DNA of 12,238 nt, from positions 1 through 12,238 of the forward strand of contig JBKQPR010000025.1 of the NCBI GenBank assembly GCA_052144935.1, in the 5' to 3' direction. Positions 1-6,727 of the stretch are shown in pieces. Under the pieces are notes generated by a model. It searched no databases. It saw nothing but the letters and a program-made list of their open reading frames with translations, and was not told where the DNA came from. The number at the start of each line of letters is the position of its first letter. Position 1 is the stretch's first letter. Source of the stretch: JOPF133 sp052144935. GTDB lineage: Bacteria > Acidobacteriota > Terriglobia > Bryobacterales > Bryobacteraceae. The position numbers and the translations under genes were made by a program.

Positions 1-399
1 TTAGGAAGCGTTGCAATGTCTGTGCTCCGGATTTAAGGCCCCCATGGTTGGGCTCCGGCAGACATCCCCGCGAGGACCGCAATCTCGCCCAACAAGCGGT
101 TCCATCTTCAGTTTCAAACTACCACGCCGGTTCCGGTTGACCTGCGGGGCATGTCGGCAAACGCTTGAGAATATTCGGAATTCTTTTTCTGAATTTGGTG
201 AATGGGTCTGTCGGCCTTATTCTCGGGGGCCAGATCGGAACGGGGGAAGTTCTGGGGCGCGTGCCAGCCTTGGGTTTTGACGCGGAGGACGCAGAGGTGG
301 GAAGGCGAACGCAGAGAAGAATGCGGAATCGAGGGCGCGGAGGAAGGGGAGATCTCCCGGGATCTCAGATGGAGCGAGAGGGGGCCATTGGCGAGAAGC
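1..399. other. Intergenic region, no convincing gene
   Basis: No reading frame here looks like a protein: the open frames are short, overlap one another and have biased composition. Bases about 279-345 are purine-rich and contain an imperfect ACGC(G/A)GAG motif three times (about 280-287, 289-296 and 309-316). That resembles the degenerate purine-rich intergenic repeats I recall from acidobacterial and other genomes, but this is recollection and not a match. A perfect 12-bp palindrome, GGGAGATCTCCC, lies at 347-358, about 40 bases beyond the stop of the HTH gene. It has no loop and no T-run, so I do not call it a terminator. Confidence 0.5.
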
Positions 400-810
400 T
401 TAGGCGCTCAGGGTGACCGCCGTCTTGATTCCCATCGCATCCAGAATTTCCTGTAGCCGAGAGAGCGCCACCGTCTGATAGTCGCTTTCTTCATAGCGGC
501 TGATCACTTGCTTGCTGACGCCCAAGCGCCGTGCTAATTCGGTCTGCGAAACGCCTTTGGCGATGCGGATTTTCGCGATGAACGGAGCGATTTGGTCGAG
601 CCGCTCCATATTTGGCAGAGCCAGGTCACCGGACTTCAAGCGATCATACTCGCGCAGTTCCTCCTCGAGTTGGCGGATCATAGCCTGGTAGCTTGCGGAG
701 ACCGGGGCGGAACGCTTCCCAGGCGCTGCGTGAGCGACCTTGGCGAGCGCCTGCTTAAACCCGTCGATCTGGGCCAAGGTCCGTTCTCTTTGGGCGTCGC
801 TCTTGATCAT
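400..810 (-). CDS. XRE-family HTH protein, probable antitoxin/repressor
   Basis: A 136-residue protein. The N-terminal half (about 1-60) is helical and charged, with a likely coiled coil around residues 44-60. The C-terminal half (about 76-125) is a Cro/C1-type helix-turn-helix: the segment with SQTELARRLGVSKQVISRYE at 88-107 is the classic XRE pattern. The ATG at 810 is preceded by a GAGG Shine-Dalgarno and overlaps the stop of the upstream nucleotidyltransferase-like gene by 4 bases (ATGA), so the pair is translationally coupled. In type II toxin-antitoxin modules such HTH proteins neutralise the partner and repress their own promoter. That role is inferred from gene order. The frame stays open upstream to 1050, but that extension runs antisense-like through the partner gene and is not plausible. 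It could instead be a plain transcription regulator. Confidence 0.85.
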   Translation of the reverse strand: MIKSDAQRERTLAQIDGFKQALAKVAHAAPGKRSAPVSASYQAMIRQLEEELREYDRLKSGDLALPNMERLDQIAPFIAKIRIAKGVSQTELARRLGVSKQVISRYEESDYQTVALSRLQEILDAMGIKTAVTLSA

Positions 811-1274
811 GAGTTCCTCGCTTTGACGACCCGGATCACGCCCCGCCGCTGTCCGTTCCGGTCCTGGCGAAAGAACTGCGGAAATCCGAATTCCCGAGTT
901 GCCTGCATCGCCGGGTGGATAAAAAATTCGACGCCGTGGTCCACCCACATGCGCCACTTCCACTTTCGAACGTGCGGCGCCAGTAGGGGTTCGAAGTCGA
1001 TCCAATACGGATCGATGCGTTCGTAAACATCGGGGTCCGGCTCGACCCAATAGCCATCGATGTCGCCCGGATCCGGCTTTTCCGTACAGAAGCTCCCATC
1101 AATGTAAATCTCCTCAATGCCGGCATCCCAAAACGCGTCGACGGCAGTACGGAGGCCTTTCAACAGCCATCGACGCCGCGGCGTGAAGCCCAGGCGTTTC
1201 GCTATTTCGTCAAAGGTCGCCTGATGATCGCCCGGCGGCAGACCGCCGGTGCCGGGATCAAACGCCGGGATCAA
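807..1274 (-). CDS. DUF6932-like nucleotidyltransferase-fold protein, putative toxin
   Basis: A 155-residue protein. The N-terminus (MIPAFDPGTGGLPPGDHQAT) has the MIPxFD...LPPGxH signature I associate with the DUF6932 family. Residues 56-73 hold IYIDGS followed by DPGDID, the GS...DxD arrangement of Pol-beta/MNT-type nucleotidyltransferases: G60-S61, then D71 and D73 as candidate metal ligands. The likely third acidic residue is E116 in VEFF. The start is TTG at 1274: an in-frame TGA lies just upstream, so no earlier start exists, and a GGAGG sits 4 bases before it. The gene leads a two-gene unit with the HTH gene, overlapping it by 4 bases. Known NTase toxins (AbiEii, MenT) pair with DNA-binding antitoxins, so a toxin role is reasonable but inferred. 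Here the putative toxin comes first, unlike AbiE. Confidence 0.8.
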   Translation of the reverse strand: MIPAFDPGTGGLPPGDHQATFDEIAKRLGFTPRRRWLLKGLRTAVDAFWDAGIEEIYIDGSFCTEKPDPGDIDGYWVEPDPDVYERIDPYWIDFEPLLAPHVRKWKWRMWVDHGVEFFIHPAMQATREFGFPQFFRQDRNGQRRGVIRVVKARNS

Positions 1275-1304
1275 GCTGCCTCCATCATTTCAGGGACGAA
1301 TTCA

Positions 1305-1333
1305 ATTGTCAACATATTTGTTGTCTATGGCAA
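1305..1333 (-). promoter_or_regulatory. Promoter with embedded palindromic operator for the TA-like pair
   Basis: On the minus strand a -35 box TTGCCA (1333-1328) and a -10 box GACAAT (1310-1305) are separated by exactly 17 bases. Lying across the spacer and most of the -10 box is an imperfect inverted repeat, 1306-1327, with arms GACAAC and GTTGAC around AT-rich AAATAT and 8 of 11 pairs matching. A repressor bound there would block RNA polymerase, which fits autoregulation by the XRE protein of this unit. A second possible promoter, TTGACA (1312-1307) with AATGAT (1289-1284), would start too close to the TTG codon to leave a ribosome binding site. Neither promoter nor operator has experimental support. 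Confidence 0.5.
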
Positions 1334-1390
1334 ATGACAGGTAAACCGGGTCCGCGATGCCCGCCGACCTTGCCGCGCGGGGCACCGGTG

Positions 1391-4300
1391 CTAGCGATAA
1401 TGCGGGAGGAGTCCCACAATCCGGGTTGTCTCGATGCTGAGCCGCACTACCTGTCCGACCAGGCGCACGATGTAACCGGGATCGCCCTCGCGGTTCGGGT
1501 CGGACTCGCCTTTCACCTGGTATTGGTCGATGACCCACTCCAGCGCGGAGCGCGATCCGAGACGGTAATCGAAGGTTTCTGCCGGGATGCCGGCGAGGGT
1601 GAGCGACTCGTTCACCTTGAGCGATTGCCGGTCGGCACTGAGTTTCATTTTGACGACTCGCTCGGAGTATGGGACGTCTTTGCTCTCGACGGATTCCAGC
1701 GGCCAGGGATCGAGCGATTCATATTCGACGTGGAGGTGCGCCAGTTCTTTCCCGGCGGCGGCGAAGGCCGCGAAGTCGGGGGCGAAGGGAATGCGCGGCA
1801 GTTCGCGCTTGAGATTGGCGGCGTAGCGCTCGCGGTATTCGGGATGGTGCAGGAGGGCGTAAAGGTAGTGGAAGACGTCTTCTTTGGCGATGGAGCCGTC
1901 GGAGTAGTGCTGGCGGAACTGGGCGACGGCGGTGTCTTTGAGGTGAGAGAGGGGAAAGCACTGGTGGGCGTCGATCGTCGCGCACAGGTGTTTCTCCGCG
2001 ATAACGTCGGTCAGCAGCGTATTGAACGCTGGCGCACGCCAGCCTATGTCTGAGGTTACTATTGTTCGCCCCGAGATCTTGGGCCACTGATACACCTCTT
2101 CGTTCAGGATGCTGTCGAAGAACAGCCATCGCTTCGAGAACGGCCGGTACAATGAAGTAACGATTTTCTTCTCGTCGAACTCCGCAAGTCTGCCCCGGTT
2201 GACGTCAAGCTTGAGGTCGCGGCTCCAATCAATATCGTCAAGCCAGTCGGCCTGCGGGTCGGCTTTGTGGCGGTGGACTTCCCGGTTGTAGTTCGCGACG
2301 AATCTCCTGACCCGAGAGGCAAGCGCGTCGCGGTCCCAGTCGTAGACGACGCTATCGCGGTTCGTGCCTATGCCGAGCGTCCACAAGCTGAACAGGCCCG
2401 TAAGAGCTAGAAACGCGCCGTACTCGCCGGCGTGCTCCGGCACGAGCCAAGTTTGCCGTGAATCGGGTGTGAGAACCTTCCAGGCTACCTCCCGCTTCGT
2501 CAGAAACTCCAGCTTCTGCGCCTTGCGCCACATTTCGGGCACCCGGTAGTAGCGGAGTCGCGACGTGGCGCCTCTCTTTCTTACGGCCGGCGTGATGCCC
2601 ACGCCAACCTGTATGCCGAACACGTTGTGGGTTGTGCCTGAGAGCTTCGGGTTCCGGCGGACATTACCGTGTAAGTCGATGTGATCGATTCTGTCAAAAT
2701 CCCTCAGCAGGTGCTTGCGCATGCCGTCGAAAGCGGTTTGATCTATGAAGCCGTTATTGGACACGAAGCAGACGATGCCGTCGCGCCCGTCGAGGCGGTC
2801 CGCCGCCCAGCGGAAGAACTTCACGTAGGCGTCATCGAGTTTGCTCTTGCTGCTGGCGTTCGAGTCTCTGGCGTAGGTGTCGTGGACGCGGCCGTCAACA
2901 ACCTTGTGAGGGCGGTTCTTATTGTCGTCGTTCTCGCTCTTCTGCCCCACGTTATATGGCGGGTTGCCGATGATTACGGTAATGGCCGCTTCCTTTTCCC
3001 GCTCCACACGCTCCGTGTTGGCCGCCGTGAAGAGCGCGCCCTGCCGCGATTCCGCCATGTCCAGCGTGTCGACAAAGCAGAGACCGGGAAAAGGCTCGTA
3101 TTGCCCCATCCGCTCATAGTAGGCGTGCTCGATGTTCAGGCTGGCTACATAGTAGGGAAGCAGCATTACTTCATTTGCAAACAGCCGCTTTTGGTAAGCC
3201 TCTGCCAGCGCCTTCCCGGGCATGCGTTGGATGAGGTTCACCACGAAGTTGCCTGTCCCCGTACACGGGTCGAGGATCATCACCTCGGGCGAGGCCAGTG
3301 CGTATCCGAATTCTTCCTTGAGCGCCTGCTCCACGGAGCTGCACATGTAGTCGACAATCTCGCGCGGCGTGTACACGATGCCGTGCGTATCCGCGACATT
3401 CGGCGAGAAACGCTGAAAGAACTGCTCGTAGACTGAGTTCAGGAAATCCTGCTTCTCGGTGAAGTGGCTGAGGTTGGCGCCCTGCCGCTCGATGGCGTTG
3501 TAATAGGGGTCGAGCTTCTTCAGGAATTCGGCTGTCGAAAAGCTGCCGGAGGCAAGCGCATCGATCACGTTCTGCACCTGGGCCGCGATTACGTTGCGCG
3601 TGGTGAACTCCGGGTTCTGGAACAGGTTGCGCATGAGCCGCTCGGTGAGGAGATGCTGGATCAGCATCTCGTCCACATTGCCGTCGGAAAGCTCGGGGTT
3701 GAGGGACGCGCGGCAGAGCGTTACGAAGGCCGCGAAGGCTTCGCGGAATTTCCGGATCTTCTTGTGCGCGTCGGAGATGTGTTCGCTCAGCGACTGCGCC
3801 AGATCCGGGATGCGGCTCTTGAACTCCTGCATGGCGCGCTCAAACTCGCGCTCATCGGACTCGTCGTGCGACAGGAAGCGGTTCAGAAGGTCCGCGATCT
3901 TCACCGGTTCGCTGAGCGCGAATTCGCCCGCTTCGCCGCGGTCCTGGTAAAGAACCGCCACTCGCGTATCTTCGAAGATGGTATTGCGCGCGGGATAACC
4001 GGCCTTCAACTTCTTCTGGATCTCCGCGGCGAGCTGATCCGACGTGTCCTTCGCCTCCCACCACCCACGGGCCAGCCGGAACTCATCGCGCACGGTGCCG
4101 TCGGGCACCACGCGCTTTCCTCCCGAGTAAGTGGACAACTCCTGCACCAGGGTCCAACCGCGCCTCTTGGCTGCTTTGTCGAGGAGGTTGTAAAAGGGTC
4201 CTTTGAGGCCAAGTTCGTGAACAACGAGCTGATCTTTAAGGTGCTGGAGGTCCTTGAGGTATGCCTTGACGATGGGATCGTTAGGAGCCAGCTCGAGCAT
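1391..4300 (-). CDS. Single-chain restriction-modification enzyme (type ISP-like N6-adenine methyltransferase/nuclease, no helicase)
   Basis: A 969-residue protein from ATG 4300. Residues about 65-85 contain PDG...WWEAKD, a PD-(D/E)xK-like nuclease site (D67, E82, K84). Residues 307-319 (GIVYTPREIVDYM) are methylase motif X, DPCTGTGNF at 344-352 is the S-adenosylmethionine-binding motif I, and NPPYN at 446-450 is catalytic motif IV of N6-adenine methylases. About 580-969 resembles the type ISP C-terminal specificity region, including HYLYALLHHPEYRERY at 811-826 and ELPRIPF at 833-839. Type ISP enzymes such as LlaGI are near 1,570 residues and carry a helicase between nuclease and methylase. 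Here only about 220 helical residues fill that gap, so the layout resembles type IIG/IIL enzymes such as MmeI. The frame stays open to a GTG at 4360, but those 20 residues look unlike the family and neither start has a clear ribosome site. Role: self-protecting restriction of foreign DNA, or an orphan methyltransferase if the nuclease is dead. Confidence 0.88.
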   Translation of the reverse strand: MLELAPNDPIVKAYLKDLQHLKDQLVVHELGLKGPFYNLLDKAAKRRGWTLVQELSTYSGGKRVVPDGTVRDEFRLARGWWEAKDTSDQLAAEIQKKLKAGYPARNTIFEDTRVAVLYQDRGEAGEFALSEPVKIADLLNRFLSHDESDEREFERAMQEFKSRIPDLAQSLSEHISDAHKKIRKFREAFAAFVTLCRASLNPELSDGNVDEMLIQHLLTERLMRNLFQNPEFTTRNVIAAQVQNVIDALASGSFSTAEFLKKLDPYYNAIERQGANLSHFTEKQDFLNSVYEQFFQRFSPNVADTHGIVYTPREIVDYMCSSVEQALKEEFGYALASPEVMILDPCTGTGNFVVNLIQRMPGKALAEAYQKRLFANEVMLLPYYVASLNIEHAYYERMGQYEPFPGLCFVDTLDMAESRQGALFTAANTERVEREKEAAITVIIGNPPYNVGQKSENDDNKNRPHKVVDGRVHDTYARDSNASSKSKLDDAYVKFFRWAADRLDGRDGIVCFVSNNGFIDQTAFDGMRKHLLRDFDRIDHIDLHGNVRRNPKLSGTTHNVFGIQVGVGITPAVRKRGATSRLRYYRVPEMWRKAQKLEFLTKREVAWKVLTPDSRQTWLVPEHAGEYGAFLALTGLFSLWTLGIGTNRDSVVYDWDRDALASRVRRFVANYNREVHRHKADPQADWLDDIDWSRDLKLDVNRGRLAEFDEKKIVTSLYRPFSKRWLFFDSILNEEVYQWPKISGRTIVTSDIGWRAPAFNTLLTDVIAEKHLCATIDAHQCFPLSHLKDTAVAQFRQHYSDGSIAKEDVFHYLYALLHHPEYRERYAANLKRELPRIPFAPDFAAFAAAGKELAHLHVEYESLDPWPLESVESKDVPYSERVVKMKLSADRQSLKVNESLTLAGIPAETFDYRLGSRSALEWVIDQYQVKGESDPNREGDPGYIVRLVGQVVRLSIETTRIVGLLPHYR

Positions 4301-4452
4301 CGGACTATTATGGTACCAACCATCGATGCTGCGGAACCGGCTGCGGCGCGACACGGGCACGTAGTAGTTGCGGCGGCTTGGTGTCGCGCCTGCTAGCCCG
4401 GCTGGTGCTTCTTGAGCCAGGACGGAGTGGGAAGCGGCGGCGGCCGGCGCGA

Positions 4453-4716
4453 TTACATTGACTTCTCGGAATCCCGACGAACCAGTTCACCAATGGCCGA
4501 CACGAGCTTTTCGATTCGTTCATCAAGTTTACGGCCGCGTTCCCGGTCCTCTTCTGCGAGCCTTGCCATTCTTTCGTCGGTTTCACGAAAACGCGCCTTC
4601 GTCTCCGCGCTGAATTGTGCAAGCTGCTCTTCCGTTCTGATCTGGGCTTTGGCCAGCGTGGTCATCAGATCTTCCAAACGTTCGACTCGCTCACTGAGCT
4701 TCAATTTCTCGGCCAT
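4453..4716 (-). CDS. Small coiled-coil protein of unknown function
   Basis: An 87-residue, highly charged, almost entirely helical protein with heptad-like spacing across residues 5-80 (SERVERLEDLMTTLAKAQ and later DERIEKLVSAIGELV). It resembles the many short bacterial coiled-coil hypothetical proteins with an LAxAQxRTEExL core and I recognise no enzymatic motif. The ATG at 4716 is chosen because the predicted coil starts there. An alternative start at 4833 adds 39 low-complexity residues that overlap the preceding small gene. An AGAGG lies about 14 bases upstream, rather far for a ribosome site. It lies 40 bases after the 46-residue gene and about 150 bases before the restriction-modification gene on the same strand, so co-transcription is likely. 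Whether it works with the enzyme is unknown. Confidence 0.65.
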   Translation of the reverse strand: MAEKLKLSERVERLEDLMTTLAKAQIRTEEQLAQFSAETKARFRETDERMARLAEEDRERGRKLDERIEKLVSAIGELVRRDSEKSM

Positions 4717-4756
4717 ACTTTTTCTCGTTGACCTCTTTCCGCTGGTCGGGCGGCGG

Positions 4757-4897
4757 TCACCGCCAGAAATCGCTGAGCAGGTGGGCCGGGTCCCCTGGAA
4801 ATCTCGCGTCCCGTTCAGCGACGAGTTCCTCAATGGACGGATGACCGCTACGCGCGTACCTTTCAGCTACCGGCTGGCCTCCGTGCGGCTTCTCCAT
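4757..4897 (-). CDS. Short hypothetical protein, 46 residues
   Basis: A 46-residue frame starting with MEKPHGGQPVAERYARSG and ending with AHLLSDFWR. The middle (SIEELVAERDARF) is an amphipathic, acidic helix of a kind seen in short antitoxin-like proteins, but I do not recognise a family. The ATG at 4897 has a GAGG about 10 bases upstream, and the stop at 4757 leaves 40 bases before the coiled-coil gene on the same strand. This suggests it opens a three-gene unit with that gene and the restriction-modification gene. The composition looks protein-like (few Cys, balanced charge, defined helix), unlike the arginine/serine-rich shadow frames around it. It could still be a chance frame. Confidence 0.4.
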   Translation of the reverse strand: MEKPHGGQPVAERYARSGHPSIEELVAERDARFPGDPAHLLSDFWR

Positions 4898-5008
4898 GAC
4901 CAATCGACCTCACCCTCAGTCTAGCAAGGAGGCGAGGTGTTCCGCACGAGAGCAAGAGCGGCAACAGAGACCGTTAACCACGACCACCTGCTGGCCTTAT
5001 CGCGCTTC

Positions 5009-6664
5009 TTACCCCACCTGCACCGTCACCGTCACCACCGAGAGCGCCGGCAGCGTGAGCTTCAAATTGCCGCCTTCAACCGCGGCTTCGTGCGGCTTGA
5101 TGCCCAGGCGGTCCGGATGGTCGAAGGTATTGCAGGCGTTCATGTCCGCATCGTGCAGGATCTGCGCGCGGGCGCTTCGGGCGGCGGCGCCGCGGATGGC
5201 ACACTCCACCTCCATATCCACGTCGTGGCGCGGATTCACCAGGCTCACCACCAGTTCCCCGCCCTGCCGCGATGCCGACACCGAAAGATCCGGCGGGGCT
5301 TCCGGCTGGGCGGCGCCACGGCCGCCACGGCCTCCGGCGGGCCCAGCGGGCAGGCGGTTGCCGTCCGCCTCCACGCGCACGGCGGTCTTCCCGCGATGCG
5401 GCTTGAATAGCATGAAGGCCCAGTAAGTGGACGTGCGGACGCAGTTCCGGCCCTCCGGACCGTCGGTCAGCAGCACCGATTGCAACACGTTGATCAACTG
5501 CGCGATGTTGCACATGTAGAGCTTGTCCGCCTGGCGGTTGAACAGGTTCAGCCCCAGGCCGGCGCCCACCGCGCTGCGCATGGTGGATTGCATCCACAGG
5601 CGCCCGCGGGTGCGCTCCTCTTCCGGTATCATCTGGTCCCACACGCCCCATTCGTCGAAGAACAGCCCGATCTGGCGGCGCGGGTCTGGTTGATACCCGT
5701 CCAGCAACTCGCGCTGATGGATGATGGCCTGCTCGACCTGCCCGAAGAGGTTCAACTGCCGGTACATTTCCTGGGTCGTGAACTCGGTAGGGGCGAGGTC
5801 GCCGTTCTCGTAGAAGTGCATCGAGTAGCCGTCCAACTGCGGTCCGCCGCCCGCAAGCTGGTCCATGAAACCGCGGGTCCAGCGCACGTCGTCTTTGTTG
5901 GGTCCGCAGCCCACCAGGTAAACGTCGGTGCCGCCCGGAATGGTGCGCGCGCCAGCCATCCCCCGCGCAAAGGTGGCGAAACGGCGGAACTCCTGGGCGG
6001 CGCGATCCGGCGTGTAGTTGCCGCCGCAGCCCCACAGCTCGTTGCCCACGCCCCAGTACTTCACGCGGAAGGGCGCCGGCGATCCATTGGCCGCCCGCTC
6101 GTCCGAAAGCGCGCTCCCCTGGGGGTAGTTGCAGTATTCGATCCAGTCGCGAAACTCCTCGGGCGACCCGGTTCCCACGTTGGCCGCGAAATACGGCTCG
6201 GCGCCGATCAGCCGGCAGAAGCCGATGAATTCGTGGGTGCCGAAGCTGTTGTCTTCCAGATAGTTTCCCCAATGCAGGTTGACCCGCTTGGGCCGCTTCC
6301 CGGCCGGCCCGATGCCTTCCCGCCAATGGTAATCGTCGGCGAAACAGCCGCCCGGCCAGCGGAGCACCGGAACCCCCAGCTCCTTCAGATACTCCACCGC
6401 CGCGCGGCGGTAGCCATCGATATTTGGAATGGGGGAGTTCTTGCCCACCCAGATGCCGCCGTAGGAGCACGATCCCAGGTGCTCGGCGAAATTCGAGTGC
6501 AGTTCGGGACGGACGGTGCCGATCTCCTGGTCGGCATGCACCACCGCTTTCTTATTGGCGGCGGTGGCCCCAAAGACGCCCCTGGGCAGCAGGGCGGCGA
6601 GCGATGCGGCGGAGGCGGCGCGGGCAAACTGACGGCGGGACGGATGGGTCGGATGGGAAGACAT
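5009..6664 (-). CDS. GH51 alpha-L-arabinofuranosidase, Tat-exported
   Basis: A 551-residue enzyme that removes terminal alpha-L-arabinofuranosyl groups from arabinan, arabinoxylan or related oligosaccharides. The N-terminus has a twin-arginine signal (SRRQFARAAS at 9-18, then a hydrophobic stretch ending near VFGA, about 33), implying folded export. Within the (beta/alpha)8 barrel, GVGNELWG at 205-212 carries the acid/base Glu209, and FFDEWGVW at 335-342 carries the nucleophile Glu338, both as in GH51. VLRWPGGCFADDYHW at 100-114 is also typical. The C-terminal part (about 400-551) is the beta-sandwich domain, interrupted at 439-460 by a Gly/Arg/Pro-rich linker. The ATG at 6664 follows an AGGAG 11 bases upstream. 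The gene lies 60 bases after the pseudouridine synthase on the same strand but has its own operator-like site and -10 box. No other sugar genes are in the window. Confidence 0.93.
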   Translation of the reverse strand: MSSHPTHPSRRQFARAASAASLAALLPRGVFGATAANKKAVVHADQEIGTVRPELHSNFAEHLGSCSYGGIWVGKNSPIPNIDGYRRAAVEYLKELGVPVLRWPGGCFADDYHWREGIGPAGKRPKRVNLHWGNYLEDNSFGTHEFIGFCRLIGAEPYFAANVGTGSPEEFRDWIEYCNYPQGSALSDERAANGSPAPFRVKYWGVGNELWGCGGNYTPDRAAQEFRRFATFARGMAGARTIPGGTDVYLVGCGPNKDDVRWTRGFMDQLAGGGPQLDGYSMHFYENGDLAPTEFTTQEMYRQLNLFGQVEQAIIHQRELLDGYQPDPRRQIGLFFDEWGVWDQMIPEEERTRGRLWMQSTMRSAVGAGLGLNLFNRQADKLYMCNIAQLINVLQSVLLTDGPEGRNCVRTSTYWAFMLFKPHRGKTAVRVEADGNRLPAGPAGGRGGRGAAQPEAPPDLSVSASRQGGELVVSLVNPRHDVDMEVECAIRGAAARSARAQILHDADMNACNTFDHPDRLGIKPHEAAVEGGNLKLTLPALSVVTVTVQVG

Positions 6665-6689
6665 GCAGCGTGGATCTCCTCTCCGGAGT

Positions 6690-6727
6690 ATGATAACCCT
6701 TCGCGCGCGGTTCTGGAAGCGCTTTCA
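6690..6727 (-). promoter_or_regulatory. LacI/cre-like operator and -10 box upstream of the arabinofuranosidase
   Basis: Bases 6714-6727 read TGGAAGCGCTTTCA, a 14-bp near-palindrome with one mismatched pair and a central CG. It is one base from the classic LacI/GalR-family and CcpA cre form TGAAAGCGCTTTCA. It overlaps the stop codon of the upstream pseudouridine synthase gene (6725-6727). On the minus strand a -10-like TATCAT lies at 6695-6690, so the site sits where the -35 region would be, and no good -35 box is seen. This would fit sugar-responsive control by a LacI-type regulator, which is not in the window. A chance match is possible. Confidence 0.42.

Noticed and set aside
168..188. Hairpin AGAAT...ATTCT followed by a T-run, as a terminator
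   Set aside because: The stem is only 5 AT-rich pairs with no gene ending just upstream in the window; too weak to call.
1360..1391. GC-rich palindromes just beyond the methylase stop (such as GCACCGGTGC) as a terminator
   Set aside because: There is no loop of proper size and no T-run; palindromes of this size are common in GC-rich DNA.
3464..4396. A 310-codon plus-strand frame opposite the restriction-modification gene
   Set aside because: Its composition mirrors the methylase gene in antisense and no protein family is recognisable.
4308..4622. A 104-codon minus-strand frame between the coiled-coil and methylase genes
   Set aside because: It overlaps the coiled-coil gene in another frame and is Arg/Ser-rich low complexity, typical of a shadow frame.
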